Origin: Streptomyces sp. NBC_01549
GTDB lineage: Bacteria > Actinomycetota > Actinomycetes > Streptomycetales > Streptomycetaceae
Reading direction: 5' to 3'
Assembly: GCF_026339955.1 (NCBI RefSeq)
Contig: NZ_JAPEPW010000001.1
Coordinates: 1 to 64,000, forward strand
DNA: 64,000 nt
Shown: piece by piece, positions 18,959 to 28,658 of the stretch
Numbering within the stretch: the stretch's first letter is position 1
Layout of the letters: every line of letters starts with the position of its first letter
Program-made: the position numbers and the translations under genes
The notes under the pieces: model-generated
Told to the model about the DNA's origin: nothing
The model's database searches: none
Seen by the model: the letters and a program-made list of their open reading frames with translations, nothing else

Positions 18959-19139
18959 GGTTCACCTACCGTGGATGGTCAGGCGGCATACAAGACAAAG
19001 ATATCTCCCGGATGTGCCGGCGGTCAGGGGATGCGCCGCCGAACCCGCCGCCGAACCCGGCGCCGCACCCGGTTGACCACTCAGAGTGACCAAGCAGCGC
19101 GCGCGTGGCGTACGGTTCAAGCAGACGTGTCCGTTCCGC

Positions 19140-19751
19140 TCAGGCCTCGGCCTCGGCGCGCTCTCCGTCGGCCGCTGCTGTGCGCGCCGGTGGCCAGGTG
19201 TCCTTGACCCATCCGGTGACGGCTCCATGGCACGGCTCAGCCGCTTGCCGGCCGCCGAGATGGTGGGAGTATCCATGGCGGAGGAGGAGCTTGCGTACGC
19301 CCTGGATCGTGTAGCTCACCTGGAACATACGCTCGATCACAGCTGCTATCCGGGACAGGGTCCACCTCCGGTCCGGCCAGCCCTGCGGCATCGGGCCGTC
19401 GACCAGAGCCGCCTCCAGGGCGGCGAACTCGGCATCGCTCAGACGCCTCGCTGCTCGGTTGCCTTGTGCATGCAGCGCCTTGGCTCCGCCGCCCCGCCAG
19501 TCCCGTCGCCACTTCTCCACGGACCGGACGTGAACGCCGAACTCCGTAGCGATCACCGAGCTCTTCTCTCCTCGGTCGAACCACCCGGCCGCTTCCATGC
19601 GGAGCTGTTGGCGGGACAGCCGCTCCTCACGGGTCAGCCCGCCGCCTCGTGTGTACCGCGAGGCGGGGTCAGGAGGGGGTGATGTCGTCTGCTTCGGAAT
19701 CGCCGACGCGGCTTTCGTTGACATCTGCTCACTTTCCGGACTACGGCACAT
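19140..19751 (-). pseudogene. IS630-type transposase, N-terminal winged-helix fragment
   Basis: About 203 codons carry the tandem HTH/winged-helix part of IS630-like transposases: GLTREERLSRQQLRMEAA, FGVHVRSVEKWRRDWRGGG, MPQGWPDRRWTLSRIAAVI and VSYTIQGVRKLLLRHGYS. The frame then ends in unrelated residues where the DDE catalytic part should begin, so this is a truncated relic. An in-frame ATG at about 19724 is an alternative start. Confidence 0.8.
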
Positions 19752-20084
19752 CGTTCGCGCGCACAGGCAGTGGATCTCCGACGGCCTGCCCTGCCGTCCG
19801 CAGGACTCCGCTGTCCTTGCCGGAGTCCTGAAAGAGTGGCCGGAGCCGGTGCTTGGCTGTTCCTGCCGCTGCTACGCGGCGTCCGCACGGACTCGTGGTA
19901 CTCGCGCGGCACGTGGCGCGCCGGGTCCGCGCCGACCGGCAACGAAGGATCGTGGCGGCCGCCGCGCTTCGGAACCGCGGGGCGCGGGTGGCCCCGCGAC
20001 GAGATGAGTGACGCGGCGCGTGTTCCTCATCGACGCTCCTGCCACCATAGGTGATCTTCCGCGAGAGCGGCCTGTCGCCGGCAC
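19752..20084. other. Intergenic, nothing recognised
   Basis: No frame shows coding character or family motifs; likely debris next to the IS630 relic. Confidence 0.5.
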
Positions 20085-20714
20085 TCAGCCGACGATCTTG
20101 ATACTGAGGGAGAAGTCCTTGGCCCTGCTGGCCTGCCCTAGGATCAGCAGGCCGGCGCCCTCCAGCCAGTGCGCCATCTTCAGGTCGCCGGTGTCCAGCG
20201 GGCGCAGGCCGAGGCTCTCGATGAACGACGCCACCGACGCCTTGGCTCCGGCGTCGTCGCCCGCGATGAAGACGTCGAGCGGTCGGCCTCCGGCTTCCCC
20301 GGCGGCCAGGACCCCGGAGAAGAGCGTGTTGAACGCCTTGACGACGTGCACGCCCGGGGCGGCAGTCCTGGCGATCTCCTGGGCCGCCGAGCTGTCGGCA
20401 GGGGTGACGAGGTCGGTGAAGGTGGCGAGATCGAAGGGATTGGTGATGTCGACGACGGCCTTGCCGGTCAACGCGGTTCCGTAGTGAGCGACGACGGACG
20501 CCGCGCCGGCGTAGGGCACCGCGAGGACGACGATGTCACCGGAAGGGGGATCGGTGAGCGTTCCGGCCGTGGCGTTGTCGCCGAGTTCGTCGGCCAGAGC
20601 GGCGGCCTTGGCCGCGTCACGGCCGATCACCTGGACGCTATGGCCACTGGCGACCGCGCGGGCGCCGAGGACATGGGCCATGTTCCCCAGCCCGATGATG
20701 CTGATAGTGCTCAT
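20085..20714 (-). CDS. NADPH-dependent F420 reductase-like dinucleotide-binding protein
   Basis: 209 residues with an N-terminal Rossmann motif (ISIIGLGNMAHVLG, GxGxxA type), a cofactor-discriminating loop (VIGRDAAKA), ILAVPYA-like strand VVLAVPYAG, KAVVDITNPFD, and VKAFNTLFS followed by LDVFIAGDD. This is the arrangement of the F420_oxidored (Fno-like) family; many members are not true F420 enzymes and their substrate is unknown. Soluble and single-domain. It stands alone between an IS relic and a gap. A low-GC spacer follows upstream of the start. Confidence 0.8.
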   Translation of the reverse strand: MSTISIIGLGNMAHVLGARAVASGHSVQVIGRDAAKAAALADELGDNATAGTLTDPPSGDIVVLAVPYAGAASVVAHYGTALTGKAVVDITNPFDLATFTDLVTPADSSAAQEIARTAAPGVHVVKAFNTLFSGVLAAGEAGGRPLDVFIAGDDAGAKASVASFIESLGLRPLDTGDLKMAHWLEGAGLLILGQASRAKDFSLSIKIVG

Positions 20715-21308
20715 GAGGTGTACCTACCTTCGTGACCGAGGTGTGCAGCCGAAGCCTGTGAACGCGGAGAACCTTGTGAACCCGGAAGAGAATAAAAGGC
20801 CGTCAGGAATGCGCTGCGGCGAACCGCGGCGGGGAGTTCGGGAGGGAGAAGGAGATGTCCGCGAGCACACATCGCGCACAGCCGCAGCGGCCTCATGAGC
20901 TCAGGCACCGCGGTACTGACGACCAGCGGAACCGATCAAGCCGATCGGCTTGCCGACAGGGGCACCCAGCCCGAAGGGGGCAGAAGGGCAGGGCGAAACG
21001 CTCCTCAGGGCCGCGGGCGTGGTGGCACGCGCTCGGGAACGAGTTGCGGCGACGGGTCACCGGGCGCGAGGACTCACGCAGGGCTGCCATCTTCCGCGGG
21101 CCGCCGCCTCGGCAGACCGGCGGGTTGCCTGAGCCCACGCGCACGGAACCGAGGGCGAAGCGAACGGACAGGGCTGCTCCTGGTGCCAGGCCTGGTGACG
21201 GCGGGGCGTCATGGACGAGCGGCGGAGGCCGAGTGGCGTCTGCATCAGGTACGAGAGCGTTATCCGCGCTACAGTTAACACATAAACCATACACCAATGG
21301 AGGCATCT
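20715..21308. other. Intergenic, about 590 bp, no gene seen
   Basis: No frame has family motifs or steady codon bias. The right end (GTTAACACATAAACC near 21275) is AT-rich and probably carries the sigma-factor promoter. Confidence 0.5.
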
Positions 21309-21860
21309 GTGCAGCGCGCGGAGGAGATCGAACGGCTCGCTGTGCGGGCCGCCGCAGGTGACAGGCAGGACCTGGAAGCTCTGCTCCACTTGATCGGTCC
21401 GGAGGTCATCAGGCGTTGCGGCAGATTTCTTCCGTGCCGCGAGGACGCGGAGGAAGCAGCGCAGGAAGTGCTGCTTCAGGTAGCCCGGAACATCACCTCG
21501 TTTCAGGGGCGCAGCCGCTTCACCACCTGGCTGCACCCGGTGGTGGTCAACTGCGTTCGCCAGAAGTACCGTGAGTTGAAGCGGCGCGGGGCCGAAGAGC
21601 CTTTGACGATGGACGAGCTGCTACACGCGGACCCCCGGACGACCAGCGTGATCGCCGGTTCGCGCGTCGATCTGCTGGAGGCACTGGACCGTCTCGAGCG
21701 GGAACACCCCCACCTCGTGGATCCTGTGGTGTACCGCGACTTCTGCCAACTGGATTACGCGGAGGTCGCGGAGCGGCTCGGAATTCCGCTCGGTACTGTC
21801 AAGTCCCGTCTGCATCAAGCACGCAGGGCCATCAGGTCCTGGCTGGCCGAGGGTCCGTGA
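21309..21860 (+). CDS. ECF-type RNA polymerase sigma factor
   Basis: 183 residues from GTG 21309, chosen because GGAGG at 21299-21303 sits 5 nt upstream; the in-frame ATG at 21297 overlaps that site. Region 2 is visible (AEEAAQEVLLQVARN, FTTWLHPVVVNCVRQK). Region 4 has a helix-turn-helix (YAEVAERLGIPLGTVKSRL HQAR). Length and layout fit a small ECF sigma factor directing RNA polymerase to a stress regulon. No anti-sigma gene follows directly; a HATPase gene lies 230 bp downstream on the opposite strand, so partner switching is possible but unproved. Confidence 0.85.
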   Translation: MQRAEEIERLAVRAAAGDRQDLEALLHLIGPEVIRRCGRFLPCREDAEEAAQEVLLQVARNITSFQGRSRFTTWLHPVVVNCVRQKYRELKRRGAEEPLTMDELLHADPRTTSVIAGSRVDLLEALDRLEREHPHLVDPVVYRDFCQLDYAEVAERLGIPLGTVKSRLHQARRAIRSWLAEGP

Positions 21861-22092
21861 TCACTCCCCGATGTCCCCGGGGCCGCCATGATCACGTCGC
21901 CGGGACGGGTGTGCCGAGGGCCACTCGGCGATCTCCGATGCAGCCGGCCGCCCGGCCCGGTCAGCCGCAGCCCCTACGACCGGCCACGCCCCACCAGCAT
22001 CGCGATCAGTTGCTCGCCCGACACGGGTGCAGGCCGGCCCAGCAGGGCACTCCCGACCGGCTTCGTGATCCCCAACCCCACTGATGTATCCG

Positions 22093-22581
22093 TCACTTGA
22101 GGTCTTTCTCGTGATCGTCGGACCCGCCGTCAGATGTACACTCCCCCGCAGAGCGCGACGGTCCACCGCGTACGGGGATGCGCTGCATGGCCCAGACCGC
22201 TTTACCGTTTTCGGTGGCCCGGACGCCCCACCGGTCGGCTAGTTCGGATACCAGGAGCAAGCCACGGCCGTGGACCTCGTCAGGTTGCGTCTGGACGACG
22301 CGCGGAATGCCTCTGCCGTCGTCGGAGACGACGCAGCGAAGGGTGCTGTTACCGACCGCCAGGCGGAACCGGGCCCCGGAAAGGGGAGCGTGCAGAACCG
22401 CGTTGGTGACGAGTTCACTGACGATCAGCTTGGTGGTGTACACCAGCTCGCTCAGACCCCATCCGGTCAGTACCGCGGCTGTGAGCGAGCGGGCATGACC
22501 GACGATCGCGGGGTCGGGCGGTAGCCAGGCGACCACCTCGGCGCGGTTGACAGGAGTGGTCGAGGAGCAAAGAGTTTGCAT
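22093..22581 (-). CDS. HATPase anti-sigma-type regulator (RsbW/SpoIIAB-like)
   Basis: 162 residues with a single HATPase_c_2 domain: N-box ELVTNAVLHA, G1 box SDDGRGIP and G2 box HGRGLLLVSELADRWG. This small solitary form is very common in Streptomyces and is thought to bind or phosphorylate anti-sigma antagonists. The last 25 residues are charged tail. It is convergent with the sigma-factor gene at 21309-21860, with about 230 bp between them. Confidence 0.8.
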   Translation of the reverse strand: MQTLCSSTTPVNRAEVVAWLPPDPAIVGHARSLTAAVLTGWGLSELVYTTKLIVSELVTNAVLHAPLSGARFRLAVGNSTLRCVVSDDGRGIPRVVQTQPDEVHGRGLLLVSELADRWGVRATENGKAVWAMQRIPVRGGPSRSAGECTSDGGSDDHEKDLK

Positions 22582-22749
22582 AACGCCTTCCGAAGTCTTG
22601 TACGCCCGCTCGGATTGACGGGAATCTGCAGCGCGAATATTGATTCCCGCGCCGCCTGACAGCCAGTGGGCCGTCGGGGGCCCGCAGGATCTGTTCTTCA
22701 GGTGAGTGGGAGCTGAGGAAGAACTGAGGTAGTGGTCGGCCCGGGGACG

Positions 22750-22965
22750 TCAAGGGTTCGAAAGAGGAGCGGCCGTATCTCTTTCTGCTCCGCGTTCCAC
22801 CGGCGGCCTCAGCCGCGTGGTGAGCGGCATGAGGGTGCCCTCATGCTCGTCTTGCGTGACTTCGACGAAGGCACCACGGCGGCGCAGCGTGCGGTACTCG
22901 GCTACGAACCCGTTGTCCTCCGGCTCGGTTGTCGCCGGGTCCGTGTGAGACGCGGCGTCAACGGG
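22750..22965 (-). CDS. Possible small protein without a clear start
   Basis: A minus-strand frame of about 66 codons with good codon bias (SHTDPATTEPEDNGFVAEYR, RRRGAFVEVTQDEHEG, MPLTTRLRPP, stop at 22750) lies just after the M28 peptidase stop. No ATG/GTG/TTG is in frame near its beginning, so it is either a relic, uses a rare start, or is frame-shifted from its start. Function unknown. Confidence 0.35.
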   Translation of the reverse strand, partial: PVDAASHTDPATTEPEDNGFVAEYRTLRRRGAFVEVTQDEHEGTLMPLTTRLRPPVERGAERDTAAPLSNP

Positions 22966-24001
22966 AGCGGGGCCAATGCAGCGCGGTGACCGCCGTGGCC
23001 AGGGTGACCGATGCCAGTCGTGGGTAGTCGAGCGTCTCAGGCGTGTCGGTGGGCCGATGATAGTGAGGGTTAAGGAAGTTCGCGGTCCCGGTCAGCATCA
23101 GTGCGGGGATGCGGCGGTTCCAGAAGGACGCATGGTCGCTGCGGCCCAGATGGTTCAACGGCGGTACCGCCAGGCCGAGAAGGACGCCCGCCACTCCGTC
23201 CGGGCGAGGGTCGCGCAGCGTGATGCCCGGGAGTGCCGGCGAGGCCTCCGCAGCGGTCCGCCGCCACAGTTCGGCTGCCGCGTCAGAAGCCCGGCGGTGC
23301 ACCACGAGTGTGAAGTCGCCCCGATATTCCATGGCGCGGACGGCTCTGGCCGCGTCAGGGAAGGCCCGCGAGAATCCCGGCGGAAGCCGCTGGCTGCCAG
23401 GCTTGGCCGAGAAGACGCCGACCGACTCGAGGCATATCATGCCCGCGATGGGCCGGGCCCTGCTCAGCTCCCTGGCCACGACCCGGGATCCGATCAGGCC
23501 GAGTTCCTCCATGTCGAACAAGGCCAGCGTGACTGCCGGAGGGGTGGACAAGCGTCCCAACAGCCGCGCGATTTCGAGAATCGCGGCCACCCCGGAGGAG
23601 TTGTCGTCGGCCCCAGGACTGCCGTCGACCGTGTCCAGATGTGCCCCGATCACCACCGTCGGGCGCTCCTCGGTCCTGGATCCAGGAAGATCGGCGATGA
23701 GATTGGCGCCCCTCAGCCTCGGGTGCAGACGGAGTTTGAGGGGGAGAGCACGGTTGCCGTGCCGGTCTGTGGAGCCGAGCTGCCACCGTACGTCGAACGG
23801 CCGTCGATCGACCTGCCAGCCGGACGCGCGCAGTTCTCCGTCCACATACGCCTCCGCGCGCCCCATCGCCTCGGGTGACCGCCGCCGGCTGTGCGGTTCC
23901 CCTGCAAGGATCCGCACGTGGCGTCTCAGGCGCTCCGCGTCCACCTGCGGCCCCAGAGCCCGTACCACCGCCGTGATGGCACTCGCGCTGCTTTCCGTCA
24001 T
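22958..24001 (-). CDS. M28-family zinc metallopeptidase
   Basis: 347 residues from ATG 24001 (MTESSASAITAVVRALG); the frame is open 60 codons further upstream, but that part looks non-coding. Zinc-site segments of the M28 aminopeptidase fold are visible: IGAHLDTVDGSPGADDNSSG (His, Asp), FDMEELGLIGS (the Glu pair) and NPHYHRPTDTPETLDY (last His). It probably hydrolyses peptides at the N-terminus. No signal peptide is evident, so a cytoplasmic place is likely. It stands alone. Confidence 0.85.
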   Translation of the reverse strand: MTESSASAITAVVRALGPQVDAERLRRHVRILAGEPHSRRRSPEAMGRAEAYVDGELRASGWQVDRRPFDVRWQLGSTDRHGNRALPLKLRLHPRLRGANLIADLPGSRTEERPTVVIGAHLDTVDGSPGADDNSSGVAAILEIARLLGRLSTPPAVTLALFDMEELGLIGSRVVARELSRARPIAGMICLESVGVFSAKPGSQRLPPGFSRAFPDAARAVRAMEYRGDFTLVVHRRASDAAAELWRRTAAEASPALPGITLRDPRPDGVAGVLLGLAVPPLNHLGRSDHASFWNRRIPALMLTGTANFLNPHYHRPTDTPETLDYPRLASVTLATAVTALHWPRSR

Positions 24002-24310
24002 CGTGTTCCTCACATAGCGAAGGCAGTGGTGCGCGAGAAGGCTCACATAGGGAGGCCGATCTCCGCGGACCGTAGCTTGCCGTCCGGAACCGCTCTCCGG
24101 CCTCATGGAGGCCGGAGAGGCGCCTCCGTTTCTGCAGGGAACCTGTGCTGCCGGGGGCCACAAGCGGCATATCCCGTGCACTGCTCCCAGCCTCGCTCGG
24201 CTCGCCCCGGCTCTACGCCCAGTAGCCCGCGGCCGGGTGGAAACCTTGTGTGGGGCGTGGCCGCGGTTCGGGTTCGGTTCAGGTCGGGGGTGCTCCCGCC
24301 CCTTACTCGC
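24002..24310. other. Intergenic, nothing recognised
   Basis: About 310 bp, no convincing frame or repeat. Confidence 0.5.
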
Positions 24311-25273
24311 TCATCTCGTGACGTGGGACTCGGGCTCCATGCCCGGGATGGGGTGGAGGGGGTCCGCTTCGGGGGCATCAGCCGTTTCGGGGGCTCCCGT
24401 GGTCCCGCGATGAGTCGTCCGCGGAGCGTGGTCCGGGTCTTCGGCCGTTGCCTGCCCCGAAGTGTCATCAGGTGAGTCGGCCGAGGCGCCCACAGGTACG
24501 CCGGCCCCGTCCGGTGCGTCCGCGGCCGTGTTCTCCTGCGATGTCTCCGGTTCCGCCGCCGCCTGTTCCAAGGCGGCGAGTGCCTCAAGAAGTGGCTCGG
24601 TCTCGACCAGCATGCTCACCGCGCCGGTCGGGTTCAGGTAGAGCAGATGTTCCTCGGGCAGTCTCTCGACCAGGTCCGCCACCGTCACCAGATCGTAGGC
24701 CAGTCGCCCGGCCGCCTGAACGTGTGTCAGGGAGGTGTAGACCGGCAGTACCGGCGTGCCGTCCGGCGCGGTGGCGGTCAGCGGAATGCCGTCGTGACTG
24801 ATCAGGACCGCGACCTCGGCCCCGGCGAGGGTCCGGGGAACGTCGTCGGCGGAGCCGTAGCCCGTACTCGCGAGCTGTACCGCGGCGTCCACGTCGTCGG
24901 TCGGCTCCGGCCAGCCGAGTGCTTCCGGAGAAGGGCGGTAGTCGCTGTTGTCCTGCCACTCTTCGATCTTTCCGGTCGGCCCGGACCGCCACCGGCCGAT
25001 CAACGCCCATGCGGGGGGCGGCCCATCACCCTGCCAGGCGGGGTCGACCATGCCCAGCCAATGATCGGGAGCGAGGGCGGCGGCCTGGCGAAGCTCCTCG
25101 GTCGGTTGGGGAGGCGGCGCGAAAGAACGCCGAAACCCCCCTGGTTCCCCCTCGTCCGACTGCTGCTCGGTGGCGTACACGGACTGGTCGACGGGGTCGT
25201 CGGGCGTGTGTGTCCCTGGACCGGTCTCGGGGCCGCCGTCGACTGCTGACCCGCTGGCGGTGTCAATGTTCAC
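24311..25273 (-). CDS. Type VII secretion system-associated protein (SseB-like domain)
   Basis: 320 residues, GTG start with a GAGGA site upstream. After an acidic disordered N-terminus (1-55), residues about 56-245 read TEELRQAAALAPDHWLGMVD, PPAWALIGRWRSGPTGKIEE, YRPSPEALGWPEPTDDVDAA, VQLASTGYG and HLLYLNPTGAVSML. This is the pattern I know from Streptomyces proteins annotated as type VII secretion-associated, with an SseB-like fold. The C-terminal 75 residues are acidic and Pro/Ala-rich. Its role in secretion is not established. It links this region to the toxin modules 9 kb away, although no EccC, EccD or mycosin gene is seen. Confidence 0.6.
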   Translation of the reverse strand: MNIDTASGSAVDGGPETGPGTHTPDDPVDQSVYATEQQSDEGEPGGFRRSFAPPPQPTEELRQAAALAPDHWLGMVDPAWQGDGPPPAWALIGRWRSGPTGKIEEWQDNSDYRPSPEALGWPEPTDDVDAAVQLASTGYGSADDVPRTLAGAEVAVLISHDGIPLTATAPDGTPVLPVYTSLTHVQAAGRLAYDLVTVADLVERLPEEHLLYLNPTGAVSMLVETEPLLEALAALEQAAAEPETSQENTAADAPDGAGVPVGASADSPDDTSGQATAEDPDHAPRTTHRGTTGAPETADAPEADPLHPIPGMEPESHVTR

Positions 25274-25505
25274 GAGAGTCCTCGTCTGTTAGGGAAATCA
25301 GGGGCGGGACGGCGGCTCGAGGGCGCGTAGGTCCCGGCGCACTTCTCTCGTCGCGTTTGCCGAAAGCTGGAAGGCCCTCCGCCGCGGTGCGTACGCTACG
25401 TCTGGCGACGGATGCCGGGACCTGTCATGGCTCGCGGAGGACCGGGAAGGACCCGCATATGCCTGTCTGTTCCCCGGGGCCTTCGCGGTCGCTGACACGA
25501 GCGGA

Positions 25506-26120
25506 TCAGATGATGCCGGCGCGAATGGCGTACGAGACCGCGTGTACGCGGTTGCGCAGGCCGAGGCGGCGCAGTACGGCGGAGAGAATCTTCTTGATCG
25601 TTCGTTCGGAGTAGCTCATCTTGACCGCTATCTCGGACAGGTCCAGGCCTTCCGAGACCAGGCGCAGCACGTCGATCTCCCGGGAGGTCAGTCCGGAGGC
25701 GCTCAGACCTCGGGGGTGCAGTACCACCCGCTGGACGTATTCTATCTGCTCCAGCAACTCCCTCTGGATCACCGGTGGAAGCCATGCGTGGCCCGCTGCG
25801 ACCGCCTGCACCGCCTGGAGCAGAACCGCGGGGCTGATCTCGGCGCGCCACAGCACGGCGCGTACACCGTGTTCGGCGGCGACGGACGGTTCGACGTGCC
25901 AACCGCCTTCCACCACCAGCACGAACCGTGTGTTCGCCGGCGTGGACAGACTGCGCAGGAGGCTCATCGCGAAACTGTCGGCGCTCCCCACCGCCACTAC
26001 GGCGGTGGTGGACTCCCTCATCGTGGTCAGCGCCAGTTGCGGCGAGCGTTCGATGTTGGAGATCAGACCCGCCCGGGTGAGCGGGTCCTCGGAGTACACC
26101 GCCACGTGCGTAGCACTCAT
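25506..26120 (-). CDS. LuxR/NarL-type transcriptional regulator with degenerate receiver
   Basis: 204 residues. The N-terminus begins like a receiver domain (VAVYSEDPLTRAGLISNIE) but lacks an obvious phosphoacceptor Asp at the usual strand (FVLVVEGGWHVEP), so control is probably not by a partner kinase. The C-terminal LuxR helix-turn-helix is clear: LTSREIDVLRLVSEGLDLSE, IAVKMSYSERTIKKILSAVL and RRLGLRNRVHAVSYAI. ATG at 26120. It is monocistronic, with a long gene-poor region upstream. Target unknown. Confidence 0.8.
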   Translation of the reverse strand: MSATHVAVYSEDPLTRAGLISNIERSPQLALTTMRESTTAVVAVGSADSFAMSLLRSLSTPANTRFVLVVEGGWHVEPSVAAEHGVRAVLWRAEISPAVLLQAVQAVAAGHAWLPPVIQRELLEQIEYVQRVVLHPRGLSASGLTSREIDVLRLVSEGLDLSEIAVKMSYSERTIKKILSAVLRRLGLRNRVHAVSYAIRAGII

Positions 26121-27095
26121 GTCTTCTTCCTCACCACGGCTGGTATTCCGCGCGGGGGGGCGCGAGGGACAGTGAACGGATACCTGTTATGCAAGGTGTT
26201 TGAGTCACTGTTCTGTTAGATGACCTGAAGGCAAGGAAAGTTCGGAGCAATTTTCGGGCACGGAGTGAAGCGGCCGGACAGGCGTGCATGCCGCGTGCGT
26301 AGCGGGAGAAGCCGCGCGAACAATCCAACTCACCGTGCGCTACGAGTTGGTAGCCTTGGCTGGATTCTTTCCCTCCGTCGGCCATCTTTTCGGTTTCCTC
26401 CCCCTGTGGTCCAGGACATCACTTCGGCCGGCGCGCCCGAATCTCTGGGGCTACATCGACCACTCAGCTCTCGTTTGGTCCGACAGGCTTTATCAGTAGG
26501 CCTGCAGGTTGAGCTGCTTCCCAGGCGTTCACGGGCCGTATCGGCTGCATTGATCACGAGCATTGTCGACACCGCCGGACTTGGCCACGGCGAAAACCTC
26601 CGGTGCGGTGGGGGTCTTGAGTCTTCATCGCACGGAGGTCTTCCGGGCCTTCCGCCACTCCTGACTGACTACTCATCGCAGGCGGCTGCTGGTCGAACAT
26701 GTCTACGCAGGTCGCCCTGCCGCTCATGTGACGGCCGAGAACGGGTATCTCCCGCGCCACGGCCTTGCCCGGCTGTCTCAGGCAAACCGACCAGCGTCCT
26801 CGAGCCGTCCGCGCAGAGCAAGGCATCACTCAGCTCGAACAGGGCGTCGGGTCCACTGGGTCAGGCACGCATAGAACTCCGACCGGAATCATGACAGTTC
26901 GACAAACGCATCGCACGGGACATCCCACTGGAGCAGACCATCGCCACGACTTTCATACTGGTCGAGTGCCTCTGTGACGGAGCAGAGGGTCAGGTTCTCA
27001 GCCGCAACCGTCGGCAAGTTCGAGATCCTGTTCGACTGCGAACGACCAACGCCAAGCTTGGCTTCGCGTGTGAATACGTGGCCTGTGGCAAGGGT
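26121..27095. other. Gene-poor region, about 975 bp, with one IS relic
   Basis: Apart from the IS701-like relic near 26740-26860, no frame reads as a protein family. Lower GC than its neighbours and many broken frames suggest decayed mobile DNA. The left end carries the regulator's promoter region. Confidence 0.5.
26740..26860 (-). pseudogene. IS701-like transposase relic
   Basis: A minus-strand frame gives PDALFELSDALLCADGSRTL and then VGLPETAGQG. This resembles the N-terminal stretch of Streptomyces IS701-type transposases (DALFELxDALLCADGPVxTLVxLSLAPEH). Coding then breaks down. Only a short decayed piece remains; the match is from memory. Confidence 0.45.
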
Positions 27096-28658
27096 TCAGC
27101 CACCATGGGCGAGCTCCCACATCATCATGATCGACGACGGGTCCAGCGCTCGTTGTAGACCCACGATGTCTTTATAGGCCGCAAGGTGCTGCTTTCCCTG
27201 CCACAGCGGTATCAGCCGGGCGTCACCCGCGAGGATCTGCTGGGCCTCCCTGAACTGTGGGACCGCATAGGTGCGATTGCTCTCACGCCGCGACTCCGGC
27301 AGCAGTTTGCCGGTGATCCGCGGCGACTTGTACGGGACCCCAAGGGCGTTCTGGGCGCCCACGAAGGGACTGATGTAGTTGTCGGCGTCGGGGAAGTCGG
27401 GAAACCAGCCACGCCCGAACACCGGATACTCGCCCTTCTCGTAGCCGTCCACGAACGTCTTCCAGGGACGGCCTTTGAGCGTCACCGTGAAGAGTCCCGA
27501 GGCTTCGAGCTGGCGCTTGAGCTCGCGGAACTCGAGCGCGGTTTCCGAGCCGTACCGGTCGGTGGTGTACCAGAAGGTCAGCGGGACGCGTTCGCTGATA
27601 CCCGCGGCGGTGAGGATCTTGCGGGCTTTGGCGGCGCTGGGGCCACCGAACTCGTCGAAGTAGGACGGGGTGTGCCCGGTCAGTCCGGCGGGGACCATGG
27701 AATAGAGCGGTTCGACCGTGCCCGCGTATACGTTGTGGGCGATTGCGGCCCGGTCGACCACCTGGGCCACGGCCTTGCGGACGGCAAGCTGCCCGGACCA
27801 CCGATCCGACGGGTTGAAGACCAGGTAGTTGATGTCGACGCCGGCGTTCTCCCTGACCGAGACATCGTCGCCGAAGCGCCCACTCTGGAGGGCGATGACG
27901 TCGGAGGCGGCAAGACCCAGGTAGGTGACGTCGATCTTCCGGCTCTTCAGAGCGTCGGCGAGGTCGGCGGAACTGTGGAAGTAGCGAATGGTCACCGAGT
28001 CGTTCTTCCGCTCGGCCGCACCCTGGTAGTGCTCGTTGCCGACGAGTACGGCCTTCTCACCTGTTTCGTAGGACCGCAGGGTGTACGGCCCGGAACCGGT
28101 GATGTGACCGTCTTCGCGGATGGCTGTGGCGGGGTAGTCGGCAGGGTCGACGATCGACATGGCCGGAGTCGTGAGGATGAACGGAAAGGTGGCGTCGGGG
28201 CTCTTGAGGTGGAAGGCGACCTCGCGGTCGCCGGTGGTGGCGACCCGGTCCAGGTTCCCGAGCAGACCCGCCGGACCGCTGGACGCGTTGATCCGCACTA
28301 TTCGGTCGATGGAGTACTTCACGGCGTTGGCGTCGAGCTCGTCGCCGTTTGAGAAGGTGAGTCCGGTGCGCAGGGTGCAGCGGTAAATCAGGTCTGACTT
28401 GTCGGTGAATCCGCAGCTCTTAGCGGCATCGGGCACGGGATCCCCCGCGCCGTCGGGGTAACTCAACAGTGTCTGGTACACATTGCGGAACAGCTCCCAG
28501 GAACTGTCCCAGGACTCAGCTGGGTCCAACGTGCTCGGGGAACTTGTGGTGCCGACGACGATCGGGGCACTTCCATGGGACAGGACTCCGCATCCTGCCA
28601 CCAGCGACACGGCCATGGCTGCCGCCGTTCGGCGCAGCCTTCGGATCCGGTTGAACAC
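27096..28658 (-). CDS. ABC transporter substrate-binding lipoprotein, peptide family (SBP_bac_5)
   Basis: 520 residues, GTG start with AAGGAG 6 nt upstream. Signal peptide with lipobox SLVAGC (Cys23). Family 5 features: STLDPAESWDSSWELFRNVY, LRTGLTFSNGDELDANAVKY, TGSGPYTLRSYETGE, LAVRKAVAQVVDRAAIAHNV and YPVFGRGWFPDFPDADNYI. Members bind oligopeptides, nickel or opine-like ligands outside the membrane for an ABC importer. No permease or ATPase gene is next to it, so it is an orphan here or works with a distant transporter. Confidence 0.9.
   Translation of the reverse strand: MFNRIRRLRRTAAAMAVSLVAGCGVLSHGSAPIVVGTTSSPSTLDPAESWDSSWELFRNVYQTLLSYPDGAGDPVPDAAKSCGFTDKSDLIYRCTLRTGLTFSNGDELDANAVKYSIDRIVRINASSGPAGLLGNLDRVATTGDREVAFHLKSPDATFPFILTTPAMSIVDPADYPATAIREDGHITGSGPYTLRSYETGEKAVLVGNEHYQGAAERKNDSVTIRYFHSSADLADALKSRKIDVTYLGLAASDVIALQSGRFGDDVSVRENAGVDINYLVFNPSDRWSGQLAVRKAVAQVVDRAAIAHNVYAGTVEPLYSMVPAGLTGHTPSYFDEFGGPSAAKARKILTAAGISERVPLTFWYTTDRYGSETALEFRELKRQLEASGLFTVTLKGRPWKTFVDGYEKGEYPVFGRGWFPDFPDADNYISPFVGAQNALGVPYKSPRITGKLLPESRRESNRTYAVPQFREAQQILAGDARLIPLWQGKQHLAAYKDIVGLQRALDPSSIMMMWELAHGG

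Noticed and set aside
22738..22760. tRNA-like T-arm word GGTTCGAAA
   Set aside because: No acceptor or anticodon stem around it.
26265..26894. 209-codon plus-strand frame
   Set aside because: Composition unlike a protein, and it lies over a decayed IS relic on the other strand.
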